A stretch of DNA of 64,000 nucleotides from Allodiplogaster sudhausi. Its lineage: Eukaryota > Nematoda > Chromadorea > Rhabditida > Diplogasteridae. The notes below the pieces were generated by a model that was not told the origin of the DNA, ran no database searches, and saw nothing but the letters and a program-made list of their open reading frames with translations. Positions 45,872-57,227 of this stretch are shown one piece after another (within the stretch, counting starts at the first letter, position 1; every line of letters starts with the position of its first letter). Made by a program: the position numbers and the translations under genes. The stretch covers positions 1,677,501-1,741,500 of the forward strand of contig CALZFC010000072.1 in the NCBI GenBank assembly GCA_945643635.1, read 5' to 3'.

Positions 45872-48394
45872 ATGCAACTTCTTCTGCTGCTCTCAGCGTC
45901 TTCGGTGCTCGCAGCTCCAAGCGATCGCGAGCAGCTTGAAAAGCTGGGCAATCCCTTTTATAACAAACATGATTTAAACTAATAAAATATACAATAAAAT
46001 TAGATTGAAAGTAGAAAGAAGAAGAAGGCGGTATTGGAAGTGCAAACTTCAAAGAGCTTACGAAGAATCTCGATCTCTCCGAGCTCGCGGCCGACAAGAA
46101 GATTCTGGCCGAACGCGTCGCTGAAGAAGCTGCGGAGCGCGCCGAGGAGACCAAGGAGCTGCTCAGTGTCAGGGTGAAACACTCTAATTAGAATTGATCT
46201 ACTAACCAATCAATGCATACAACTCATTCAGTCCATATTTCATAACGTTGCACTCCTTTACAGCACATTCCTCTGCTGCCCGAATCAGACGCGGAGGTGG
46301 AGCGAGCCAAAGAGGCCGTGAATGCCGAGATCGCCGACGACACTTTCGAAGGAGATATTCTTCTGACAAAGTGTCGAGGATCATTCTAATCTTGCATCGC
46401 AGCCGTCTGGAACTCTGCCCCAGATGTAATGACCAGAATTGAGCGAGCAGCTGGCTGCGATCGTCGGCTCTACGAAGAACAGCTCGGACCGCGCTCGTCG
46501 CCAGGCCTACACTCCGCCCGGCAGATACCCCGCGAAAATCTGGGGCACGCAGACCATTCCGTTCTCATTCGCGCCCAGCGCCAGTCAGTCATTTAAACAA
46601 TGAATACTTCATACAAAGAGGGGCCTATTCTGTCTCGAATGCTTGAGGCGAAGAAGTCAAGCGGCTTGTCCGCCTTGGAACCCGCTTCTGGAGCACGCGC
46701 ACCTGTGTCAACTTTGTAGAGAATCATCCCTGCAACGATCGGTGAACATATGTATTTGCTTGGAGACATTGACATTCTTGTTTGTGCCTTGTGGATATGA
46801 CGAATGCTTATTGTTAGCATCGAAGTTGCCAGCGGAAACGGCTGCACTTCCTACGTCGGCAAGATTGGTGGCAAGCAGATCCTTTCGCTCAACAATGAGA
46901 TATGTGCATGGGTAGGAGTGCTCTCTTGTCCGGGCCGGTCTAAATCTTTTGGTTCTATATACTATTTGCTCAATGTGCAAAGTTCCAAATGCTAGGTTAG
47001 TCTTTGAAACGTTCACTGTTTGTGGGTAATAATGCTTGTTTTCCTGTAGTTCTCAACCGTAACACACGAACTCGAGCACGCCCTTGGTGTCTTCCACGAA
47101 CAGTCCCGGCCCGATAGAAACTACTACGTCAACATCGTCGTGGACAACATTGGGGTTACTTTCATTGTTGTTTCAACTTTTCGAGATTCATACTGGAGAA
47201 ATCCCTAAAAGCTGAGAGCTTTCACTTGAAGCAAGAATACCACTCAAAATTGCTTCGCTCCTTCAGAATTCCGTGCAGTACGCCTTTGACATGCAAGGCA
47301 CTCACAACTCTTCTTCCTTCGGTGTTCCCTACGAGTTTGGCTCCAATATGCACTACACGCAGGACAGGTTCATATAACCGCATTCTGCGAAATGAGGTTA
47401 TATGTATTAGACAAATGGATTCTGTAAGCAATACATTTACATATTTAATCTTAAAATATTCTATTTGTAATTGAAGCTTTGCACTTGACTACCGGAAGCC
47501 AACGTTGGTTGCGAGGCCCGCATACATGGAGTTCCAGGTGATTCATGCATCATTTGGCGTCTGGTTTCTAGCGTGATTTTATTAAAGTCTTTTCATGTTG
47601 AATGAAAAATAGTTTTGGTGAACGAATAAGTATAAACTACCTTAAAATTATGATGTTTCTAATTGGCAGCACTCGATGAACGGATATCAGCCGTCGTTTC
47701 TCGACATTCTCCTCGTCAACAGATTCTACAGCTGCGACCCTTCGCAACGGAAAGGTAGAGTTGGCGCCCATTTTCTTCAAAGCAAAACAATCAATATATT
47801 TGTAGCCCGAGGGCTGTCTGGTGGAGCTGACGGCAACGAAGAACTTCGCGAAGCGGTCGATTATCTTCGGAGCAAGCCGAATTCGTGACGATTACGAGAC
47901 GTGCACTTACGTCATCAATGCAAGCAGTGCCTCAGAACTGATCTTTTTCTTGAATAAAAACTAACTCTTTTCATTCTATATAGTAAGCAGTCTATCCTTT
48001 ACAATTGCTGCTGCAGGCTTGCAAGCACATCCAACTCAAATTCGACGGTGTCTGGGGCTCTTCGATGCAAGGCTGCAACAACAACGGCATCGAGGTGAAG
48101 CCAGCCGCTGATCTGCGCCCGCGAGGACTTCGGTTGGACGAGAATCTGCCATTTGAATCTTTTCTTGTCGAATTTTCTCTCCTTGTACAAGTTTAAAAAT
48201 ATTTATATTAATTTAATTGCAGTAACTGCGGCAGCATCACAAACCCCGACGACATTCTCTCGACGTCGAATCGTCTTCCGATCATCGTTTGGAGTCGCTC
48301 GGGTCAGATCCGCGCATACGTCCAGTTCAGATACTGTAAGTCTCCTACCGTATTCTCCTTGATTCATTCGTTCATTCGGGACTTTCCAGACTAG
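45872..48394 (+). CDS. nas: Astacin metalloprotease with CUB domain (NAS-like)
   Basis: Exons: 45872-45947, 46028-46173, 46264-46370, 46444-46583, 46648-46741, 46818-46911, 47050-47154, 47267-47367, 47477-47537, 47670-47754, 47806-47919, 48017-48132, 48223-48335 and a 5-nt terminal exon 48390-48394. Signal peptide (MQLLLLLSASSVLA), pro-region, then the catalytic domain from RYPAKIWGTQTIPFSF. The zinc site is THELEHALGVFHEQSRPDR (HExxHxxGxxHE) and the Met-turn is GSNMHYT. A CUB module follows (YETCTYVIN ... CNNNGIEVKP ... NCGSITNPDD). Nematode NAS proteases act in cuticle moulting, digestion and hatching; the specific role is unknown. Oddities: GC donors at 45948 and 47920, TTGAG acceptors at 46443 and 46647, and exon 10 to 11 do not join in frame with canonical sites. 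It sits at the centre of the inverted duplication. Confidence 0.87.
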
Positions 48395-48933
48395 AAACGT
48401 GCGGAGACGATGCTCGACGTGCTGGAAACGGTAGCGAAAGCAAGCCATTCCACTCTCACTCTTATGCATAAAGTAATTAACTAAACAGCTCAAATGTCGG
48501 CTCTAAATCATATTGTTAGAAAACAAGAAACGACACAATCGCGCTTTTAAAGAATTGCACACATACCGGTAAATCAGTGAAATGGAAGAACGCCGAGAGT
48601 ACGGAAGCAGGTCGCAGAAGATTGTTGGCTTACTTGTAACAACCAGGCTCCTTCTTGCCTTTTCTTCTTCCTCTCGGAACCCAAGGAACTTGACATGTAT
48701 TTTCCTTGATTTGCTTCTGATAAATATGTACATGATTAACTTGTTTATATTATTTGTATTATACCACTGACACTCTTTGTATGCGAACACAGAGAGGAAA
48801 AGAACACCGCTAAGACCGCTAAGTTTTCAAGTGCATTTACAAGCTCTCAGTTATTTTTTTTAAATCTTTATCATAGAACAAGGAATGCAAACTTCAGACG
48901 AATGGCGAAAGTAAAAGAAAAGAAGTTGTCCGA

Positions 48934-51900
48934 TTAGTCCATTGCACTTGGTGCTGCCTGAGAGTTCACTCCTCGAACTTTCCGATAGATTCCATAGAAA
49001 GTTTCATTCAGTGCTGTAGCAGCAAGCTTCGCGTTCTAAAAAGGGACATTTACTTTCATTGAACTATTGACTCTTCTTGTAAGATCTAACAAGAATTGAG
49101 GAAAAATTAGAATCAGGAAAGACGTGAAGTCGAAACGGAGCAGCTGTTTAGGTGGACCTCCTTGATATTTCTATGGCGAAGGCTTCTGAGGATGATGCTG
49201 AGAGCTCGACAGCAAGGGAAGCCATGGCGGATGAAGAGAAAGAGGAACGGAGGGAGCAGCCAGCAGAGCAGCGCCTTCTGAATGGAAAGTTGATTTTTTT
49301 GAAATAATATTTTTAATTAAAAGTCTAAAATATGAATTGATTGGGAGTTACGGCCGAAATAGTCAATAAATAAATATGGTCCTCTAACAATGATATCCTT
49401 GAAGATGTCTTCCTGACGTCGTCGCGGCTTCGCCAAGCGGCGAGTGACGGCATTTTCGTGTCTGGATAGAGAGCTCAATTTTTTTGATTTAAGAAACTAG
49501 GAAAGAATTGCAGATGATAAATAAATGAGTTTAACGAATGGAGGGAGAAACGACAACAATAATTTAGTTTTTTTTTAATTAAAAAAAAATTCAATACAAA
49601 TCTATTTTTTTTAAAGTCAATAAAATCTATAATAAAAAAAAAGAATATACCCGCGATAGTCGAGTTGTCGCATAATAGGTGGCATAAAGTCTGTGATATC
49701 GGACGTGAAAATGCTTGCATTAAACACTGCTATTTCGGACGGCGGGTTTGAGCATTTCTTAAGAATGATCGTATCAATCAATATTATGAGCATAAAGATG
49801 ATGAAACTTCATAAAGGTAATAAATAACATATGTTGTCCCGTTAGCCATAAAATTCGTATCTCACTTTACTACTCTCTTTCTCCCTCTACCTCTTACTTG
49901 CCCTCTACTCGATGCAATTCATTTTCTTGTCAACTTTTATATTGTTTTTCGATCAATATTTAAAATGTTATCACATCATAATAATGTATTGAATAAATAA
50001 ATAAATAAAGCAAAATGGACACCGGTTTGTCGTTTCTAAAGAAGAGAATGCCCTCGTCCAATCGATAAGGGATAAGTTTCTCGAAGGCGCGGCACTCAAC
50101 ACCAGGCAACTCGTTCTTATTTGCAATCGTTCTTATGCGCGTAATTCTGCCGTGCACGAGGTCGTCTTTGTGGAGCAGAAGGGTCTATAAAAAGGGTCTA
50201 TAAAATGGTCACGTTTCATTAAATTCATCTGTTTATTCCATTAAAAATAATTTTTATTCCTAATTTTTCTTAGTTTGCACCGTCATATATGTATGTAGAT
50301 ATGTGTCTTACGCATTCTTTAAAAATATTGATTTATATGAATAAAAAGATAATAAACGAAGAAACTCCACTTTATTATCCACCGAGTCAGCATTTCATTT
50401 TCTCTTGAAATGATGATGATTTTTAACGATTGTGTAACGCAGATAGCCCATATTAAAGATGATAGCGGGCTATCTTCGCGGGTTAACCTTGCACGTCGAA
50501 TTGTACAGGAAGAAGTAGATCCATCCATCGTATGAGACCGTAATCGCTGCCTCTGCTCCAATGTCCACCGTATGACTGCCAATGCGCTCAAGTCAGTATC
50601 TCCAATGAAGGGATATAATAGATAATGGATTTTAAAAGAAGACAATACAAAAAAAGCTATACTTCAATTGAAAGAAGTGGTTTGTTTGCCTTGTGCCATA
50701 TTCTTTAGTGTCCGAAGTGACGAGGCGATACTTGTGGAGGGTGTATTGGAAGGAATGACAAAACCATTGGTAGATCATTCCGCCCATGACGTAGATGTCA
50801 ACAAGGATGCCTTCTGAGGGTAAGAAAAGCTTCATTAATAGTTTGCTGTTTAACAGGAATGCAAAAGTCTTTTAAAAAAGAAAAAAAAGAAATAAAATGT
50901 AAAAAAAATTCTTTAACCTTGGAAAGGAAAATATTCACTCGTTACATAGAATTCCTTGCGATTCTCGACTCGGCATTTAGAGTTGGACAGCTAAAGTTAT
51001 CACAATCTCTTGCCAAGTGAATAATGATCATGAAACAATGACGTCATCCTCCAAGTATTGAAATTCAAGGTGAGAGAGAGAGAGATAACGGTTGACTATT
51101 CTGCACAGCTATAACGTGTACAATTGAAAACTCGACAGATATAGGATGCTAGTACTCGCCTCAGCTGCCTCAAGCATCCGGATTTTGAACGTCTTTCGAT
51201 GTACACTGAGTACGATAGGCGTATACTTAGAGCGTTCCTAGGAACAACATCTTCCATTTCATAGATTATCTGGACTTTAAATGCAGACGGAATAAGCAAA
51301 TTTGGAAGAGGAAAAAAAAAATGTTAATATTTTAAGAGAGCCTGTCAGTATCGTTCGATCAAGGCCTGCCCTAGGAATTTGTTTTAGAATTTCTTAACCA
51401 AAATTGATTATAATATACAACTCGACGTGGTGAACACAATAGGCTGTATTTCAAAGGTGAAAAAAGTTTTCCGCGCGAGACCCAGTACCGTAAACTTATA
51501 AATTTGATTGGCCATAAGTGGCTTCAAACTTATTATTAGACAACCATCGAGCTATCATTGGATAGCTCATTGAATGGGCTTTAATTTTGATCCTGGACAA
51601 CATTTTCTAAAAATTTGAATTTAGCCCTAAAACACGGCCCTAAACATTTTCGAAGGAGGTTTTTGGCCAAAATATGCATTTTGTGTTCATTTCCACAAAA
51701 CCGCTCCAGCATATTCTTAAAGTACTTGAAATTTGCTACAACACATGTCTCTTTCAAAAAAATTGGAGGTTCCAGGCCTAGATTCCGAAGCGCTTGAACA
51801 TGATAATGTGTAAACTGTAACACCGTGCAAGCGCATTCTTCGATCCATAACTGCGCTCAATGTCAATATTACAAAATCGTAAGTATATCATCTAAGAGCT

Positions 51901-54900
51901 CTGACGGAGGTCTTCAAATGTTACATACATACTTTTATTGAAAAGTTTCAATTTATATGGGAAATTTTGTTCTGTACAATTAGAAGGCTTAAAAATCTAC
52001 TTTAAAAACATTTTCGTCTGTCGAAACATACATCATAAGAAAGAGGATGAAATTTGGTACAAGATGAACCCCTTTCAATGGAATTCCATGCATACGATCT
52101 TTTTTTATAAATCATTAAAATAGTGCCAGTAGCGTCGCTGTCATTTCGCCCAAGAATTCACATTTTAGGTTATTCGAATTAGAATATTCCAATCCTTTTT
52201 TTCTACAGTTTTTCCCATAAGGCCTTGTTATACTGCTTTTATGATTTATAACAAAAGATCGTATGCATGGAATTTAATAGAAAGGGGTTCATCTTGTAGC
52301 AAATTTCATCCTCTTTCTTATGATGTATGTTTTGACAGCCGCAAATGTTTTTAAAGTAGTTTTTTAAACCTTCTAATAGTACATATCGAAATTTCCCATA
52401 TAAATTGAAACTTTTCAATAAAATAATGTATGTGACATTTGAAGATCTCCGTGAGAGCTCTTAGATGATATATTTACGATTTTGTAATATTGACATTGAG
52501 CGCAGTTATGGATCGAAGAATGTGCCTGCACGGTGTTACAGTTTACACAGGATCATGTTCAAGCGCTTCGGAATCTAGGCCTGGAACCTTCAATTTTTTT
52601 GAAAGAGACATGTGTTGTAGCAAATTTCAAGTACTTTAAGAATATGCTGGAGCGGTTTTGTGGAAATGAACACAAAATGCATATTTTGGCCAAAAACCTC
52701 CTCCGAAAATGTTTAGGGCCGTGTTTTAGGGCTAAATTCAAATTTTTTGAAAATGTTGTCCAGGATCAAAATTAAAGCCCATTCAATGAGCTATCCAATG
52801 ATAGCTCGATGGTTGTCTAATAATACGTTTGAAGCGACTTATGACCAATCGAATTTATAAGATTACGGTCGCACGGAAAAATTTTTTCACCTTTGAAATA
52901 CAGCCTATTTTGTTCACCACGTCGAGTTGTATATAATAATCAATTTTGGTTAAGAAATTCGAAAAAAAATTCCTAGGGCAGGTCATAATAGGGCCATGCT
53001 CGAGTCTTACTGACATCCTCTCTTAATTAGCTGATTACGAAGAAAAAAGTTATTGTTGTTTAAAGAAGGCGATGTTGGCTGTCTAATTGTAAGGAGCTTA
53101 CAATCTACCGTACTTTAATGACATAGTGCGCATTATTTTCTTGGGCAGTACAGTAGGATTTTAAGGTCGATGGAGACTAAGCTTCTTTAACCATGCGCAA
53201 ATGCCACACGAAACCGTTTGCTGGTGATAGACGCGTATTAGCTCGATTCGCTGCTTGTGGCAGGGGCCTCTTTCATTCGTTGTCCGATCATTACAATCTC
53301 CATCTAAAGATGCTTGATTGTAGACTATGCAAATGCCGCAGTCGTGGAAGAGGTAGGCCTGGAAAGAAAAAAAATAAATAAGTAATTAAATCTTTTTAAG
53401 AGAGCCTCTCTGTATGCCTCCAGTAGGGCGTGCCCCAGATCCAGACGTTGAATTTCGAATGTGAAAACATAGTCGGGCATGGCACTGGGCCCCAGTAACA
53501 ATATTAATTTCCAAAAAAATTTTTTCAAAAAATATTTTTCCGTGAACAGGTAAAAGTATGGATAATTTCTGAATTGATGTATCTCGCTTCAAAATCAAAA
53601 TTTTTTAATTTTCTTTTTTTTTAACGGAATCAACGTTGGATTCTGAACAAACTCAGCCCAGATGTCTTTCAGACAACTATTTTTTTTAACATCGAAAAAT
53701 TACTTTTAATATTTGAATTTGACGGTTAAGTACCTTATACTCATTTGTGTGTGGGTGTTATATCTCAAAATATAGAGCATTAAAAACTGTATAACATGTA
53801 TTCTTTTCGTTTACTGTAGAGGTCCAGAAGGGGGTAAACAATAGCCTCAAATTGGCGAACCTCGGAGATGTGGGATTCAAGGAATGCGTGATAAAGAAGT
53901 TAAATTCTTGTTGTAACATAAAATGAACTATTTCATTCCATTCAGCACGTGCTTCTTTTCAAAAAAGCTCCATATCAAAATTTCATAAAATTATCATCTT
54001 CCATGAAAAAAAACGCCTAAGCCGAATAGATAATAGTGACTGATAAAGAATGTCCTCTCTATTAGTAAGAGTACCGAAAAAGTGCCCTGGAGTCCGTTCA
54101 AAAGACAATATTTTGGGGGGACATTTTCGCGGCTGTTATTGCTCGCGGATTGAACTTATCCCCACATGTTATATGCCATTCTATAGCTTTCGCTCAGACG
54201 AACAACTTTCGCATACATCACGTTATCATGAATAGCTTTATTGATCTACTTTTTTGGGTTCGAATATTTTGGCCACTTATTTGGCCTTGCCGTCAATTTA
54301 ACCTTTTTGGCGGATATATTTATTTCGATAGAGCGCAAAAATAGCTATCGGCTGATAGGTCAACCTTTAAGATTGGTTTTGGCATTTTCCAGAAATGAAT
54401 TTTTTAATGTCATTTTGGCCCATGGGTTGTGCACGTCGAATGTCATGGGTCGCAGGTTCGAATCCGCGCGCGTGCAAACCCTTAGTGTGCTTCGTGGAGC
54501 AGAATGATGTATTGGATGAGTGATAAACATTACGATTGCACGAAAAGTTGGAAAATGCGGATCTGTCAGTTTTGACGCGACCACCATAGGATAATCGATA
54601 CTGTCATTGTTAGGGACGCCCTATCCAGATGTAAATATTTTTATGTTGTAGAGAATTTTGTCGCGTACTGAAAGGTACTATCCGCATTCTGTTCTCACTG
54701 AAAACATTGAAAATACAGCGATTCGAATAGTTTTAGGTCATTTTTTGACAATGGCTGAAAAATCGAAAAATGCGTTTTTTTTTCATGGAAGATGATAATT
54801 TTATGAAATTTTTATATGGAGCTTTTTTGAGAAGAAGCACGTGCTGAATCGAATGAAATGGTTCATTTTATGTTACAACAAGAATTTAACTTCTTTATCA

Positions 54901-56092
54901 CGCATTCCTTGAATCCCACATCTCCGAGGTTCGCCAATTTGAGGCTATTGTTTACCCCCTTCGGGACCTCTACACTAAACGAAAAGAATATATGTTATAC
55001 AGTTTTTAATGCTCTATATTTTGAGATATAACATGTTGTAGAGAATTTTGTCGCGTACTGAATAGTACTATCCGCATTCTGTTCTCACTGAAAACATTGA
55101 AAATACAGCGATTCGAATAGTTTTAGGTCATTTTTTGACAATGGCTGAAAAATCGAAAAATGCGTTTTTTTTTTCATGGAAGATGATAATTTTATGAAAT
55201 TTTTATATGGAGCTTTTTTGAGAAGAAGCACGTGCTGAATCGAATGAAATGGTTCATTTTATGTTACAACAAGAATTTAACTTCTTTATCACGCATTCCT
55301 TGAATCCCACATCTCCGAGGTACGCCAATTTGAGGCTATTGTTTACCCCCTTCGGGACCTCTACACTAAACGAAAAGAATATATGTTATACAGTTTTTAA
55401 TGCTCTAGATATAACACCCACACACAAATGAGTATAAGGTACTTAACCGTCAAATTCAAATATTAAAAGTAATTTTTCGATGTGAAAAAAATAGTTCACT
55501 AGAGATCTGGGCTGATGTTGTTCAGAATCCAACGTTGATTAAATTGAAAAAAGAAAATTGAAAAATATTGATATTAAAGAAAGTTATGGGGACTTCAACT
55601 TTTTCCATACATTTGTATGCCCAGACAAGGAAAAAAATTTTATAACAAAATTGACCTTCTAATTTTCTTCATAGTGCGCTTGGGTACCCCATATTAAATT
55701 TTGGATAATTAAATCAGAAATTTTTGCCCCGGGGCAGGCTCCCACTGAGGACTGCTTGATCCTAACAGAGAGGCTCTCTTAAAGTACTGTATGTAGGAAT
55801 ATAAACACACCATGATTATGTTCTCCGAGAGCAAATGAAAGCGTAGACAGCCTGCTCCGTAGTATTCTATGTCTCGGATCCTGAAATCCAAATCACTTTT
55901 TTTAACGTGAAAATCAGAATAATGCATGAAAATATATATTTGTTACAGCCACGACAAGAAACGTTCTAACGTCTTTATAATGGTGCGATGACTGCTTGGA
56001 GTTCCGATGCCGATCTCATAGGAAGAACTGGACGCGGCGCCATGGAGGAGGCCAAGTTGGAGCGAGAGAAGAAGGAGAAGGCGGAGAGGCAT
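48934..56092 (-). CDS. Unrecognised secreted/membrane protein, right (open) copy
   Basis: Exons seen: 56092-55971 (signal peptide LRLLLLLSLQLGLLHGAA), 55880-55811 (RDIEYYGAGCLRFHLLSENI), 53358-53192 (Cys-rich: FHDCGICI ... GPCHKQRIELIRVYHQQTV), about 51270-51170 (YEMEDVVPRNALSIRLSYS), about 50952-50895 (NRKEFYVTSEYFPFQ), about 50816-50680 (GILVDIYVMGGMIYQWFCHS), about 50610-50490 (SHTVDIGAEAAITVSYDGWI), 50184-50023, about 49795-49651 (ending FMPPIMRQLDYRG), 49461-49389, 49277-49158 (hydrophobic LLCWLLPPFLFLFIRHGF) and 49035-48934. The many cysteines and signal peptide indicate an extracellular part; the late hydrophobic exon may be a membrane anchor. Differences from the left copy spare the cysteines, which supports this strand. 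The middle splice junctions are not fully resolved. I do not recognise the family. Two foldback elements occupy two adjacent introns. Confidence 0.65.
51332..53026. mobile_element. TTAA-flanked foldback element 1
   Basis: TTAAGAGAG at 51332 is mirrored by CTCTCTTAA at 53026. The arms of about 800 bp (CCTGCCCTAGGAATT, GTTGTATATTATAATC and GATGAACCCCTTT in mirror order) meet near 52130-52210. Both arms carry the same 80-codon frame, which is not otherwise supported. It lies within the intron between the Cys-rich exon and the NALSIRLSYS exon of the gene above. Confidence 0.85.
53396..55782. mobile_element. TTAA-flanked foldback element 2, with internal tandem duplication
   Basis: TTAAGAGAGCCTCTCTGT at 53396 is mirrored by ACAGAGAGGCTCTCTTAA ending 55782, so the family matches the element at 51332. 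Arms: about 53396-54045 and 55160-55782. The inner right arm is duplicated in tandem (about 54640-55025 and 55032-55410). It fills nearly all of a 2.45-kb intron. The unique centre (about 54046-54640) holds a tRNA-like box B. Confidence 0.85.
54416..54465 (+). ncRNA. tRNA-like promoter boxes in foldback element 2
   Basis: A near-consensus box A (TGGCCCATGGG, 54416-54426) is followed 28 nt later by a perfect box B (GGTTCGAATCC, 54455-54465). The T-arm stem is poor and no T4 terminator follows closely. Probably a tRNA-derived relic. Confidence 0.4.
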
Positions 56093-56614
56093 GGCGAGCA
56101 GCCAACCGAGTGCGGCCAAGGAAAGCAGCCGAAATGATGTCGTGAAATGAAATAATGAAATGACTCTTGAAAGAATCGTCTAGCGGAATATCTCCTTCCA
56201 CACGTATTCCTCATTTCTGCTCGTCACCTCATCAGCATATTGCCACGTGTTCATTTCGCTTTACTTGTATATATATTTCATTTCTGGTCAGTTCACCTTC
56301 GGCTGCTCAATGCGAGCGGTTGATTCTACATCAGTGTTGGCCTTAAACTGCTGGCCTGGTTTGCGAAATAAAGCTCGTTTGATGAAGTCTACTTTCATTT
56401 AACATAAGACGGAAAGAGGTACATAGACAGACGGTTGGCTTGACGGAATCTAGTGTGCACATACTATGTAGAGATGGTAATCTTGCTCAGAAAGTATATG
56501 CATATGTCGTATTTCCAGGTTCATATTGTCAATGTAATTAGTATTCTAGCCCATGAGTCTCGCCATTCCATAATACATCTTTAAGAAAACCAGTAATATA
56601 TAAAAGTTTATTTT

Positions 56615-56644
<30 letters not shown>

Positions 56645-56648
<4 letters not shown>

Positions 56649-57086
56649 GTATTTTCTCTATTAGTACCCCCCCTTTATTAGAACCCCCCCCTCTAATAGT
56701 ACCCCCCTCTGAAAATGCCATTGAAAAATAGAACCCCTCCCTCTAGTAGAACCCCCCCTCCAATAGTACCCCCCCCCCAACAGTCTAATACCTCATCTCT
56801 AGAGGTACTTCGAACGGATCCTGGAGGCATGGGGTGCTCTTTCCAATGAACTGCCAAATTCATGATAAATCTGTTGTAAAACGGATATTCCAGTTATGAT
56901 TCCATTGAATTCGGACAACTATTCTTCTTTTTTTGGGAATAAAATGTCGATATTAAACTTTTAGTATCTAACATTGAAAAATAGAACCCCTCCCTCTAAT
57001 AGAACCCCTCCCTCTAATAGTGCCCCCCTCTCGCAAGGGTATTGAAAAATAGAACCCCCGGGGGTACTAATAGAGAAAATACGGTA
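56645..57086. mobile_element. MITE, family A, copy 4
   Basis: Full-length copy (442 bp) with the same termini as 72-514 and a nearly identical interior. It is inserted at the end of a long TATATA run, again showing TA-repeat preference. The flank 56260-56640 has no other feature. Confidence 0.88.
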
Positions 57087-57227
57087 TATATATGTATATA
57101 AGAAGTTAATTTTAAAATAACACTATTGGCAAACGCGGTTCTACAATGGAAATACATACATATATAGAAAGAAGCGTTCGCTGTTCTGAATTTGTATTCT
57201 ATAACACATTTGTTTGATGTATGTATG

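Larger units (their letters stand above)
34655..56250. repeat. Large inverted duplication (about 34.66-44.8 kb versus 48.5-56.25 kb)
   Basis: The left arm matches the right arm in reverse complement, block after block: the signal-peptide exon (34817 and 56092), the Cys-rich exon (35257 and 53358), NALSIRLSYS exons (about 35650 and 51230), EGILVDIYVMGGMI exons (35995 and about 50816), LLLHKDDLVHGR exons (about 36890 and 50184), FMPPIMRQLDYRG exons (about 37410 and 49651) and the last two exons (44166-44512 and 49277-48934). Size differences come from later insertions. The unduplicated centre is about 44.8-48.5 kb. Confidence 0.9.

Noticed and set aside
51581..52775. Same 80-codon frame in both arms of a foldback element
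   Set aside because: The arms are mirror copies, so a chance frame appears twice. No ATG context, homology or independent conservation.
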